Shown: positions 5,866-11,743 of the stretch, piece by piece
Layout: each line of letters begins with the position of its first letter
Numbering within the stretch: position 1 is the stretch's first letter
Origin: Alphaproteobacteria bacterium
Lineage (GTDB): Bacteria; Pseudomonadota; Alphaproteobacteria; Caulobacterales; Caulobacteraceae
Direction of reading: 5' to 3'
NCBI GenBank assembly: GCA_018895795.1
Contig: JAHINZ010000490.1
Location: forward strand, 1-11,743
Length of the DNA: 11,743 bases
The notes under the pieces: model-generated
What the model was told of the DNA's origin: nothing
Seen by the model: only the letters and a program-made list of their open reading frames with translations
The model's database searches: none
Position numbers and translations under genes: made by a program

Positions 5866-8130
5866 TCACACCGCGACGTAAAGCTTTCGCGCCAGGGTTT
5901 CAATCTCGCCCCGGAGCGATCCCGCCGAGCCCTTGAGCAGCGCTTCGACATTGCGCCGGGCGGCTTCACGATCGCAGGACAGCACCATCTGCTTGACCGG
6001 CCCGATGCCGGCCGGCGGCATCGAAAGACGATCAAAACCCAAGGCCACAAGGGCGAACGCCTCCAGCGGCCGTCCCGCCATCTCGCCGCAGACCGACACC
6101 GGCGTGCCGGTGTCGGCGCAGGCCTGCTGGATGGTCTTCAGGGCCCGCAGCGCCGCCGGCGACAGCGGATCATAGCGATCGGCCATCTTCGGATTGCCGC
6201 GATCGGCGGCGAAAAGATACTGCATCAGATCATTGGTGCCGACCGACACGAAGTCGGTCATCGGCAGCAGGGCGTCCAGATGCCACAGCAGCGACGGCGC
6301 CTCGATCATCGCCCCGACGTCCAGACGGGCCGGGGCGGGCCGGCCGCGCTTCAGGGCCCAGGCCACTTCCTGGTCGACAAAGGCGCGGGCGGCGCGGAAC
6401 TCGTCCACATTGGCCACCAGCGGGAACATGATCCGCAGTTCGCGGCCGCGCGAGGCCTTGATCAGGGCGCGGATCTGCATGCGCAGCAGGGCCGGACGGT
6501 CCAGACCCATGCGGATGGCGCGCCAGCCCAGGGCTGGATTGTCCTCGCGCTCCATCTCCATGTAGGGCAGCAGCTTGTCGCCGCCCAGGTCCAGGGTGCG
6601 GAAGGTCACAGGCATGCCGTTGGCGGCCTCCAGCACCTTTTCATAGAGCGCCGTCTGGGCCTCCAGACGCGGCATCTCCTCGGCGACCATGAACTGGAAT
6701 TCGGTGCGGAACAGGCCGATGCCCTCGGCCCCGGTCTCGCCCAGGATGTCCAGATCGACGGCCAGGCCGGCGTTCATCAGCAGAGTGACCTTGGCCCCGT
6801 CCTTGGTGAAGGCGGGCGTGTCGCGCAGGCGCGCGAACTCGGCCTTGCGCTGGGCGCGGACCTCCATCCGGGCCTTCAGCGACTTGACCACGTCCGGGCG
6901 CGGACGAAGCCAGGCCTCGGCGGTCTCGGCGTCGACCACCACCGGATCGCCCTCGCTGACCCGGTCGCGCAGACCGGCCAGGCGGCCGACGCAGGGTATG
7001 TCGAGCGCCCGGGCCACGATGCCGGCATGGCTGGCGGCCGAACCTTCCTCGAGCAGGATGCCCTTGAGCTTGGTGCGGTCATATTCCAGCAGGTCGGCCG
7101 GGCCCAGGTTGCGGGCGATCAGGATGGCGTTGTCGGGCAGCTGGCGCACGGCGTGAACATCGCCCGACAGGTGGCGCAACAGTCGGTCGTTGAGGTCTTC
7201 CAGATCGTGCAGGCGCTCGCGCAGATAGGGGTCGCGGGCCTGGCCCAGGCGGGCGCGGTGCTCGGAACGCACGCGTTCGACCGCCGCCTCGGCGGTCAGG
7301 CCCGAGCGCACGGCCTCTTCCAGCCCGCGGTTCCAGCCGCGGTCGTGGGCGAACAGACGGTAGGTGTCGAGCACCTCATAGGAGGCGCCGACCAGGCCGC
7401 CCTGGCCGTCCAGCATCTCGTCGATCTGGCTTTGCAGCGCGGTGATCGCCACCTGCAGCCGAACCTCCTCGGCCGCCGAGTCGGCCGACAGCAGCTGCTC
7501 GGGGGCCACGGGCTGTTCGTGCAACACGGCCACGCCATAGGCCAGACCCTCGGCGAAGCGCGCGCCCTTCAGCCGCTCGGGCTTGTGGGGCGCGATCTCG
7601 ACGTCTTTCAGTTCGTCCAGGCCCAGCAGTTCGCCGGCGCTGACCATCTCGGCCAGGACCATGGCGATGATCTGCAGATCCTCGACCTCTTCCTCGCCAT
7701 AGACCCGCTCGGTGCGGTTCTGGACGACCAGCACGCCGATCGAGCGTCCGCCGCGCAGCAGGGGCACGGCCATGAAGGCGTGATAGGGATCTTCGCCGGT
7801 TTCCGGGCGATAGGCGAAGGCCGGATGGTGCGGCGCGTCCGACAGGTTCAGCGGCCGACCGATGCGCATGGTCTCGCCGACCAGGCCCTCGCCCGGCTTC
7901 AGCCGGGTGACGTGGACGGCTTCGGGGGCCAGGCCTTCGGTGGCGAACAGTTCCAGGTCGCCCGAGGCGCGACGCAGATAGATCGAGCAGACCTCGGCCA
8001 CCATCGAGATGGCGATGGTGCGCACCACCATGTCGAGCTTGGCCTGGGCGGGGCCGCCTCCGGCCATGGCCTCGCGGATCTGCCGAAGCAGACTGCGAGG
8101 TCCTCGAACGGCGATGCCGGATGCCGCCAT
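5866..8130 (-). CDS. ptsP: Phosphoenolpyruvate-protein phosphotransferase EI-Ntr
   Basis: EI-Ntr is the first enzyme of the nitrogen-related phosphotransferase system. It autophosphorylates from PEP and passes phosphate to NPr and on to EIIA-Ntr, acting as a regulatory rather than sugar-transporting chain in the cytoplasm. The 754-residue length is normal. An N-terminal GAF domain covers about 15-170, the sensor part that binds glutamine in characterised members. The EI N-terminal/HPr-binding region covers about 190-330. The phosphohistidine domain has His368 in EEGSAASHAGIVARA. The PEP-binding TIM barrel covers about 440-735, with GLFRTEFQFM at 472-481, MIEAPS at 608-613, VGTNDLMQY at 630-638 and the active-site Cys681 in VSVCGEMAG. 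In Caulobacter this pathway controls (p)ppGpp through SpoT when nitrogen is short (established). GGGAGAG lies 11 nt before the ATG, a rather long spacing. All catalytic motifs are intact. Confidence 0.98.
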   Translation of the reverse strand: MAASGIAVRGPRSLLRQIREAMAGGGPAQAKLDMVVRTIAISMVAEVCSIYLRRASGDLELFATEGLAPEAVHVTRLKPGEGLVGETMRIGRPLNLSDAPHHPAFAYRPETGEDPYHAFMAVPLLRGGRSIGVLVVQNRTERVYGEEEVEDLQIIAMVLAEMVSAGELLGLDELKDVEIAPHKPERLKGARFAEGLAYGVAVLHEQPVAPEQLLSADSAAEEVRLQVAITALQSQIDEMLDGQGGLVGASYEVLDTYRLFAHDRGWNRGLEEAVRSGLTAEAAVERVRSEHRARLGQARDPYLRERLHDLEDLNDRLLRHLSGDVHAVRQLPDNAILIARNLGPADLLEYDRTKLKGILLEEGSAASHAGIVARALDIPCVGRLAGLRDRVSEGDPVVVDAETAEAWLRPRPDVVKSLKARMEVRAQRKAEFARLRDTPAFTKDGAKVTLLMNAGLAVDLDILGETGAEGIGLFRTEFQFMVAEEMPRLEAQTALYEKVLEAANGMPVTFRTLDLGGDKLLPYMEMEREDNPALGWRAIRMGLDRPALLRMQIRALIKASRGRELRIMFPLVANVDEFRAARAFVDQEVAWALKRGRPAPARLDVGAMIEAPSLLWHLDALLPMTDFVSVGTNDLMQYLFAADRGNPKMADRYDPLSPAALRALKTIQQACADTGTPVSVCGEMAGRPLEAFALVALGFDRLSMPPAGIGPVKQMVLSCDREAARRNVEALLKGSAGSLRGEIETLARKLYVAV

Positions 8131-8164
8131 GAGCTGTCGCGCTCTCCCTGTGTTCGCGGCGATC

Positions 8165-8191
8165 TAACCCGACTCAAACCGTGATGGGTTA
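8165..8191 (-). promoter_or_regulatory. Inverted repeat in the predicted ptsP mRNA leader
   Basis: Arms TAACCC (8165-8170) and GGGTTA (8186-8191) are separated by 15 nt inside the predicted 5' leader of ptsP. On the RNA strand an alternative smaller hairpin, AACC-N6-GGTT, uses part of the same arm, so the two foldings exclude each other. A GACTC (GANTC) site at 8171-8175 falls in the spacer. Any regulatory role is speculative. Confidence 0.3.
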
Positions 8192-8215
8192 AGAAGCCGC
8201 TCGCGCCCTCAGCGC

Positions 8216-8242
8216 GCTATAGCAGATTTCGCGGACGTGACA
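8216..8242 (-). promoter_or_regulatory. Candidate ptsP promoter of Caulobacter housekeeping type
   Basis: On the minus strand TGTCACG (8236-8242) is followed after 12 nt by GCTATAGC (8216-8223). This fits well with the described Caulobacter sigma-73 consensus, TTGACGS then about 10-14 nt then GCTANAWC. It predicts a start near 8209 and a leader of about 80 nt before the ptsP ATG at 8130. No other promoter-like pair this good was seen in the gap. Confidence 0.55.
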
Positions 8243-8286
8243 GCGATCCGCGCCGTCTGGCGCAAAGATTGTATCGCCCGCCACGC

Positions 8287-8320
8287 GAAAAGGCGCCGCC
8301 CTCCGTCAGAAGGGCGGCGC
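8287..8320 (-). terminator. Intrinsic terminator of the glycine-zipper gene
   Basis: On the minus strand a perfect 10-bp stem, GCGCCGCCCT/AGGGCGGCGC (8311-8320 with 8293-8302), with an 8-nt loop is followed by CTTTTC (8287-8292). It lies 30 nt after the stop codon of the gene ending at 8351 and before the ptsP promoter. This is the clearest Rho-independent terminator in the window. Confidence 0.85.
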
Positions 8321-8350
8321 GAGTCTTCGCCATAGGATCGGGATCAGGAC

Positions 8351-8911
8351 CTAGCGGCGGTCGTCGTGGTCGTGGCGGACCTCGTAGCGCGCGTCATGCT
8401 CGTCCTGGCCATAACGAACGTCGTAGGCGTTCTGGCCATAGGGGTTGTCGCGGTGATGGCGCGGGCCGCGGGCCTGATAGCCCTGGCTGTAGCCGTTATA
8501 GGCCGGACGGCTCTGATAGCCCTGGCTGTAGCCGGTGTAGGTCGGCCGGCTCTGATAGCCTTGGCTGTAGCCGCTATAGGTCGGCTGGCTCTGATAGCCC
8601 TGGCTGTAGCCGTTGCCGTAGCCGTTATAGTCTGGACGGCTCTGATAGCCGTTGCCGTAGCGGCGATCGGTGTTGCCGTTGCCCGACGCGGCGCCCAAGG
8701 CCGCCCCGGCGACGGCGCCGATGGCGATGCCGCCTGTATCGCCCTTCGACAGGGCCGCGCCGGCGATGCCGCCGATCAGGGCGCCGATAATGGCCTTTTG
8801 GGTGGTGTCGCTCTTCTTGTCGTGGCGCTCGGCCGCGAACGCGCCCGAGGCGGGCGCGATCATGGCGGCGGCGACGGCGCCGGCGATCAGGGTCTTGGAA
8901 ATGGTGTTCAT
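8351..8911 (-). CDS. Secreted glycine-zipper protein with Tyr/Gln/Gly tandem repeats
   Basis: A 186-residue protein. Residues 1-26 are a signal peptide with likely cleavage after AFA, before AERHDKK. Residues about 38-77 are a glycine zipper (KAIIGALIGGIAGAAL, then GGIAIGAVAGAALGAASG), as in the 17-kDa surface-antigen and YMGG-type envelope proteins; this could insert in or pack against a membrane. Residues about 88-148 hold near-identical 13-residue units, GYSQGYQSRPTYT and variants, with 15 tyrosines in residues 85-145, a prion-like low-complexity composition. The tail (149-186) is rich in His, Asp and Arg (RHHRD, RHDHDDRR) and could bind metal or anions. AGGAG precedes the ATG at 7-nt spacing, and a strong terminator follows, so it is probably a single-gene unit. 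There is no lipobox cysteine. Periplasmic or outer-membrane location is inferred; the function is unknown. Confidence 0.88.
   Translation of the reverse strand: MNTISKTLIAGAVAAAMIAPASGAFAAERHDKKSDTTQKAIIGALIGGIAGAALSKGDTGGIAIGAVAGAALGAASGNGNTDRRYGNGYQSRPDYNGYGNGYSQGYQSQPTYSGYSQGYQSRPTYTGYSQGYQSRPAYNGYSQGYQARGPRHHRDNPYGQNAYDVRYGQDEHDARYEVRHDHDDRR
8474..8650. repeat. 39-bp tandem repeat inside the glycine-zipper gene
   Basis: The word CTGATAG followed by a GCC/GTAGCC-rich unit recurs at 8474, 8513, 8552, 8591 and 8642. The spacings are 39, 39, 39 and 51 bp, the last being one unit plus a 12-bp insertion that encodes an extra Gly-Asn-Gly-Tyr-type step. All units keep the reading frame. Their high identity suggests recent duplication and possible copy-number change between strains. 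Confidence 0.9.
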
Positions 8912-9000
8912 GGCGGGCTCCTGTCCAGAAGCGTCGCCAGGTCCGGAACTCCGGTGCGGCGCTGTTGGGTCCTTTGTCGCAAGCGGCGCTTGAACCCGAT

Positions 9001-9018
9001 CTGAACGGCGCTGTTCAG
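9001..9018. promoter_or_regulatory. 18-bp imperfect palindrome upstream of the glycine-zipper gene
   Basis: CTGAAC and GTTCAG arms enclose a centre with GCGC. Further TGAAC (8991) and GTTCC (9019) copies lie outside, giving an extended pattern of TGAAC half-sites about 83-113 nt before the gene's ATG. This could be a regulator binding site. No family is assigned and there is no other support. Confidence 0.3.
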
Positions 9019-9046
9019 GTTCCAGTCATGTTGGGGTCTCATTCTC

Positions 9047-9176
9047 CCGCTCTCCCCGGCGAAGGCCGGGGCCCAGATCGAACCCGGTGACTTGGTCGAT
9101 TGGGTTGAGGCAGAAGGCGCATCATCCCCAGACGCTCAGGCTGAATCTGGGCCCCGGCCTTCGCCGGGGAGAGCGG
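9047..9176. repeat. Perfect 32-bp inverted repeat, family 2
   Basis: The arms at 9047-9078 and 9145-9176 are exact reverse complements over 32 nt, separated by 66 nt. Each arm also folds on itself as CCCCGGC-GAAG-GCCGGGG, a 7-bp stem with a tetraloop. It lies immediately after the transporter stop codon (9184, minus strand) and before the glycine-zipper gene. It may terminate or stabilise the transporter mRNA, and it has the look of a dispersed intergenic repeat. Confidence 0.9.
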
Positions 9177-9183
9177 AGCAAAG

Positions 9184-10131
9184 TTACGGCGCAGGCTCGC
9201 CCCCCGCCGCCGGCCGGTGCAGCGACACCGACCACAGCACCCCGGCCAGCATCAGGGCGATGGCCAGGCTTTCCAGCGGGCGGGGCCAGCGGCCCTCGTG
9301 CAGGAAGCCATAGATCAGGGCGAACAGGGTCTCGAACACGATCAGCTGGCCCGACAGGCTCAGCGGCAGTAGCTTGCTGGCCGCGTTCCACAGGCCGTTG
9401 CCGATCACCGACGCCCCCAGGGCCACGGCCAGGCTGACGCCCCAGAACAGGGTCCAGGCGCCGGAGCCGTGGGCCGCGCCGGTCAGGGCGAAGGCCGGGA
9501 CGATCAGCGCCAGCGACAGGGCGCCGGTGACCACGCCGGTCAGCAGCGACCACTCATGGCTGTTGAACCGCGGGGTCGCGGCCAGCCGGCGGGCGTTCCA
9601 CACCGCATAGAGCGTCCAGCAGGCCAGGGCCAGGACGGCGCCCAGCACGCCGAGGATCAGGCGCGGGACGGGAACGCCGTCGCCGCTGCGAAACACGTCG
9701 ACATTGATGCAGACCACCCCGGCCGCCAGCAGGGCCAGGGGCGCGGCCAGACGGCGGAGCGCCACGCCTTGCCCTGGCCGGGCGCCGACCAGGGTGACCG
9801 TCACCGGCAGCAGGCCGATGATCAGCGACGCCGCCGCCACGCCCGCGTTCCGCACCGCCACGGCCAGACCGACATAGTAGATCAGATTGCCCAGCAGGCT
9901 CAGCCCGGCCAGATCGCGCCAGTCCTTGCCGGTCATGCGGCCAAACACCGTCCGCGCCGCCGGGGCCAGCAACACCAGCGAGGCGACGCCATAGGCCAGA
10001 TAGCGCCCCGCCGTCATCTGCAGCGGCGTGAAGGCGTGCAGCAGCAGCGGGGCCAAAAACACGCCGCCCCAGAAGGCGCCGGCGACCAGGCCGCACAGCA
10101 GGCCGAGCAGGAGGTTGCGGGGGTGGGTCAT
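9184..10131 (-). CDS. EamA/DMT-family transporter
   Basis: A 315-residue inner-membrane protein of the drug/metabolite transporter superfamily, with ten hydrophobic segments arranged as two EamA halves. The first five are at about 7-31, 39-58, 73-93, 97-116 and 127-146; the second five at about 157-179, 195-216, 226-252, 261-278 and 287-304. The WGGVFLAPLLL segment in helix 1 and the E/W-flanked loops are usual for the family. Members export amino acids, purines or other metabolites, and the substrate cannot be predicted here. I start at the ATG at 10131 (MTHPRN); a TTG two codons upstream is possible but adds little. No Shine-Dalgarno is visible before either. It follows the unknown 154-residue gene by 77 nt, with a single-arm family 1 repeat in between, and ends 8 nt before the family 2 repeat arm. 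Confidence 0.9.
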   Translation of the reverse strand: MTHPRNLLLGLLCGLVAGAFWGGVFLAPLLLHAFTPLQMTAGRYLAYGVASLVLLAPAARTVFGRMTGKDWRDLAGLSLLGNLIYYVGLAVAVRNAGVAAASLIIGLLPVTVTLVGARPGQGVALRRLAAPLALLAAGVVCINVDVFRSGDGVPVPRLILGVLGAVLALACWTLYAVWNARRLAATPRFNSHEWSLLTGVVTGALSLALIVPAFALTGAAHGSGAWTLFWGVSLAVALGASVIGNGLWNAASKLLPLSLSGQLIVFETLFALIYGFLHEGRWPRPLESLAIALMLAGVLWSVSLHRPAAGGEPAP

Positions 10132-10174
10132 CCGCAAGCTTTAACAGAACTGGCTGAGGCGGGACTTTGCGAAA

Positions 10175-10200
10175 ATTCCCTCTCCCCTTGCGGGAGAAGG
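10175..10200 (-). repeat. Single-arm copy of family 1 repeat, possible terminator
   Basis: This matches the left arm of the 640-767 element, including the flanking TGCGA..ATTCCC. The stem 10178-10186/10192-10200 is 9 bp with one C-A mismatch and a 5-nt loop. Read on the minus strand it is followed by AATTTTC, so it may terminate the 154-residue gene ending at 10209. Confidence 0.6.
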
Positions 10201-10208
10201 CCTACGCC

Positions 10209-10673
10209 CTAGCCGTGCCCCGGCAGGGCCAGGGGCTTGGAGGCGTCGGCGACCAGGCGGCGGGCCTGTTCCAGGGCGGCGTCGATATCGTCCTCGATGA
10301 ACGCGACCTCCAGGTCGGTCAGCGGGTGCGGCGCGGCGATGGTCTCGCGCAGATAGGCCCGCTTTTCCGGCTCGGTCATCGACCACCAGCCCACGGTGTG
10401 ACCTTCCTCGATCACCGCGTCGCCCATGGCCAGCAGGTCGTCGGTGTCGAAGATCGGCTGGCCGGGACGCTCGGGGAACCACTGGCCTTCGTCGGGCAGG
10501 GCCTGGTCCAGCTGCTTGAGCAGCTTGGCCAGCCACGGGCTGATCAGCAGGGGCTTTTCATAGCCGTCGCCGAACTTGGCGCGCAGCAGCAGATCATAGA
10601 TCAGCTCCAGCCCTTCCTCGCCTTCGAAGGTGACGGTCTTGGCAGCGGGATCGAACTTGAAGACGTCGGACAT
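10209..10673 (-). CDS. Hypothetical 154-residue acidic protein
   Basis: Not recognised. The protein is soluble, acidic and cysteine-free, with no signal peptide or membrane segment, so it is probably cytoplasmic. Residues about 20-32 (EGLELIYDLLLRA) and 46-60 (PWLAKLLKQLDQALP) look helical. The middle contains GQWFPERPGQPIFDTDDL at 63-80 and GWWSMTEPEKRAYLRETI at 95-112, both Trp/Pro/charged and probably forming the core of a compact fold. The C-terminal helix at about 118-143 is rich in Asp and Glu (DLEVAFIEDDIDAALEQARRL). It has its own predicted promoter and lies between the lysC repeat region and the transporter gene, all on the minus strand. Codon use is like its neighbours, and the even amino-acid composition without low-complexity stretches argues that it is a real gene. 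GAGAG is the only ribosome-binding-site-like sequence near its ATG. No function is proposed. Confidence 0.8.
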   Translation of the reverse strand: MSDVFKFDPAAKTVTFEGEEGLELIYDLLLRAKFGDGYEKPLLISPWLAKLLKQLDQALPDEGQWFPERPGQPIFDTDDLLAMGDAVIEEGHTVGWWSMTEPEKRAYLRETIAAPHPLTDLEVAFIEDDIDAALEQARRLVADASKPLALPGHG

Positions 10674-10696
10674 GGGGGCTCTCGGGGGCGGGCGGA

Positions 10697-10718
10697 CTAG
10701 AGCTCATAACGCCGCCAA
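10697..10718 (-). promoter_or_regulatory. Weak candidate promoter for the 154-residue gene
   Basis: On the minus strand TTGGCGG (10712-10718) is followed by CTCTAG (10697-10702), roughly the Caulobacter -35/-10 pattern. It would give a leader of about 17 nt before the ATG at 10673. The -10 match is poor. Confidence 0.3.
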
Positions 10719-10764
10719 GCGACGTTTGGACGACCTTCGACCGGCGGCCAACATAATTCCAGTT

Positions 10765-10846
10765 CGTCATCCCCCGACTTGTTCGGGGGACCCAAGCAGG
10801 ATCGGCAGGCACAGCTTGGGTCCCCCGCATGAAGCGGGGGATGACG
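10765..10846. repeat. Inverted repeat, family 3, downstream of lysC
   Basis: Two 33-nt arms, 10765-10797 and 10814-10846, are reverse complements except for a 7-nt block in the middle. That block is the loop of a CCCCCG-N7-CGGGGG hairpin within each arm; the stems and flanks (CGTCAT and ACCCAAGC) are identical. It starts 18 nt beyond the lysC stop codon on the minus strand and could act in mRNA 3'-end formation. No T-tract follows. Confidence 0.9.
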
Positions 10847-10864
10847 GGCTGTTGGCAATCAACC

Positions 10865-11743
10865 CTAAAGCTGATCCAGCCCGTACACCGCGTGCAGGGC
10901 CCGGACGGCCAGTTCGGTATAGGCGGAGTCGATCAGCACGCTGATCTTGATCTCCGAGGTCGAGATCACCTGGATATTGATGTTCTTCTCGGCCAGGGCC
11001 GCGAACATCGACTGGGCGACGCCGGCGTGGCTGCGCATGCCCACCCCGATCACCGAGACCTTCGAGACGTCCTCGTCGACGGCCACGGCCTCGAAGCCGA
11101 TCTCCTTGCGGGCGGCCTCGACGATCTCGACGGCGCGGGCGGCGTCGCGCTTGCCGACCGTGAACTCCATATTGGCGGTCGCATTGGTGCGGGCCCGCGA
11201 CTGGACGATCATGTCGACATTGACGTTGGCGTCGGCCAGACGCCCGAAGATCTGCGAGGAGACGCCCGGGTGATCGGGCAGGCCCAGCAGGGTGATCTTG
11301 GCTTCGTCGCGGCTATAGGCGACGCCCGAGACGATGCGCTTTTCCATGATTTCTTCCTCGTCGCAGACGATCGTACCTTGGCCGGGAGCTTCCCCGGGTT
11401 CGACGAAACTCGACAGCACCCGCACCGGGACGCGATGGGCCATGGCCATCTCGACCGAACGGGTCTGCAGCACCTTGGCCCCCAGCGAGGCCATTTCAAG
11501 CATCTCTTCGTAGCTGATCTTGGCCAGGCGCCTGGCCTTGCTCTCGATCCGCGGGTCGGTCGTGTAGACGCCGTCGACGTCCGTGTAGATGTCGCAGGCG
11601 CCCTTCACGGCGGCGGCGATGGCCACGGCGGAGGTGTCCGAGCCGCCCCGACCCAGGGTGGTGATGCGCTGGTTCGGGGTCACGCCCTGGAAGCCGGCGA
11701 TCACGGCGATCTCGCCGCTGGCGAAGCAGGCTTCCAAATTGGC
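10865..11743 (-). CDS. lysC: Aspartate kinase, 5' truncated by the window edge
   Basis: Aspartokinase phosphorylates aspartate, the first step towards lysine/diaminopimelate, threonine, methionine and isoleucine. The 292 visible residues run to the right edge without a start, so roughly the first 110-130 residues of a protein of about 400-420 are missing. The C-terminal half of the kinase domain has TTLGRGGSDTSAVAIAAAV at 28-46 and CDIYTDVDGVYTTDPR at 50-65, both family signatures. Two ACT domains follow at about 144-213 (KITLLGLPDHPGVSSQIFG, VNVDMIVQS) and 227-292 (VSVIGVGMRSHAGVAQSMF, NINIQVISTSE). These domains mediate lysine and/or threonine feedback inhibition. The short form without a fused homoserine dehydrogenase resembles the Bacillus/Corynebacterium type. 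A TTG at 11735-11737 in the visible part is only an internal leucine codon. See the internal start entry. Confidence 0.97.
   Translation of the reverse strand, partial: ANLEACFASGEIAVIAGFQGVTPNQRITTLGRGGSDTSAVAIAAAVKGACDIYTDVDGVYTTDPRIESKARRLAKISYEEMLEMASLGAKVLQTRSVEMAMAHRVPVRVLSSFVEPGEAPGQGTIVCDEEEIMEKRIVSGVAYSRDEAKITLLGLPDHPGVSSQIFGRLADANVNVDMIVQSRARTNATANMEFTVGKRDAARAVEIVEAARKEIGFEAVAVDEDVSKVSVIGVGMRSHAGVAQSMFAALAEKNINIQVISTSEIKISVLIDSAYTELAVRALHAVYGLDQL
11345..11359 (-). promoter_or_regulatory. Possible internal ribosome binding site and start for a lysC beta subunit
   Basis: Within lysC the minus strand reads GAGGAAGA (11352-11359), then an in-frame ATG at 11345-11347. The AGGA core is 7 nt from the ATG, better than at most gene starts in this window. 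The ATG would begin a 160-residue product made of the two ACT domains. In Bacillus subtilis and Corynebacterium glutamicum an in-frame internal start at this same place yields the beta subunit (established). The Glu codons of the protein could produce the match by chance. Confidence 0.4.

Noticed and set aside
6280..8184. Plus-strand open frame of 634 codons across ptsP.
   Set aside because: Antisense shadow of ptsP with His/Gln/Gly-rich composition and no recognisable domain.
8366..9004. Plus-strand open frame with Ala/Val-rich repeats.
   Set aside because: It mirrors the 39-bp repeat of the glycine-zipper gene, which has the signal peptide, ribosome binding site and terminator on the other strand.
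9469..10212. Plus-strand open frame of 247 codons across the EamA transporter.
   Set aside because: Gln/Arg/His-rich shadow; the minus strand encodes ten regular membrane helices.

Overview
The window looks like chromosomal DNA of an alphaproteobacterium close to Caulobacter. This is an inference from very high GC, alphaproteobacterial-type IspG, RodZ, PtsP and LysC sequences, a promoter matching the Caulobacter housekeeping consensus (-10 GCTATAGC), and GANTC sites in several intergenic gaps. No phage, IS, tRNA, rRNA or CRISPR signature was seen. Both outer genes are cut by the window edges.

Layout. 1-611 (+): C-terminal part of a proline-rich, coiled-coil protein. 612-791: inverted repeat between convergent genes. 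792-1908 (-): a probable two-gene unit of an RhtB/LysE-type exporter followed by a small secreted protein with a sulfite-oxidase-like fold but no cysteine. It is divergent from 2005-3387 (+), a MocR-type GntR/aminotransferase regulator, and a 17-bp palindrome lies between them. 3442-4581 (-): ispG. 4688-5710 (-): rodZ-like gene. 5866-8130 (-): ptsP, with a good promoter and a leader of about 80 nt. 8351-8911 (-): secreted glycine-zipper protein with 13-residue Tyr/Gln/Gly repeats and a clear intrinsic terminator. 9184-10131 (-): EamA/DMT transporter. 10209-10673 (-): unknown 154-residue protein. 10865-11743 (-): lysC, 5' truncated.

How the genes work together. The regulator, exporter and small secreted protein read as one locally controlled amino-acid export module. 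ispG, rodZ, ptsP and lysC are core functions: isoprenoid precursors, cell shape, nitrogen-linked phosphotransfer signalling, and synthesis of aspartate-family amino acids and diaminopimelate. ispG next to rodZ is an ancient arrangement also found in E. coli. lysC and ptsP are neighbours in many alphaproteobacteria (from memory); here three less conserved genes lie between them.

Most of the window is ordinary. The points most worth a second look are an in-frame internal start in lysC that would give a separate regulatory subunit, the tandem-repeat secreted protein, the cysteine-less oxidoreductase-like protein, a likely leaderless ispG transcript, the ptsP leader, and three distinct intergenic inverted-repeat families.
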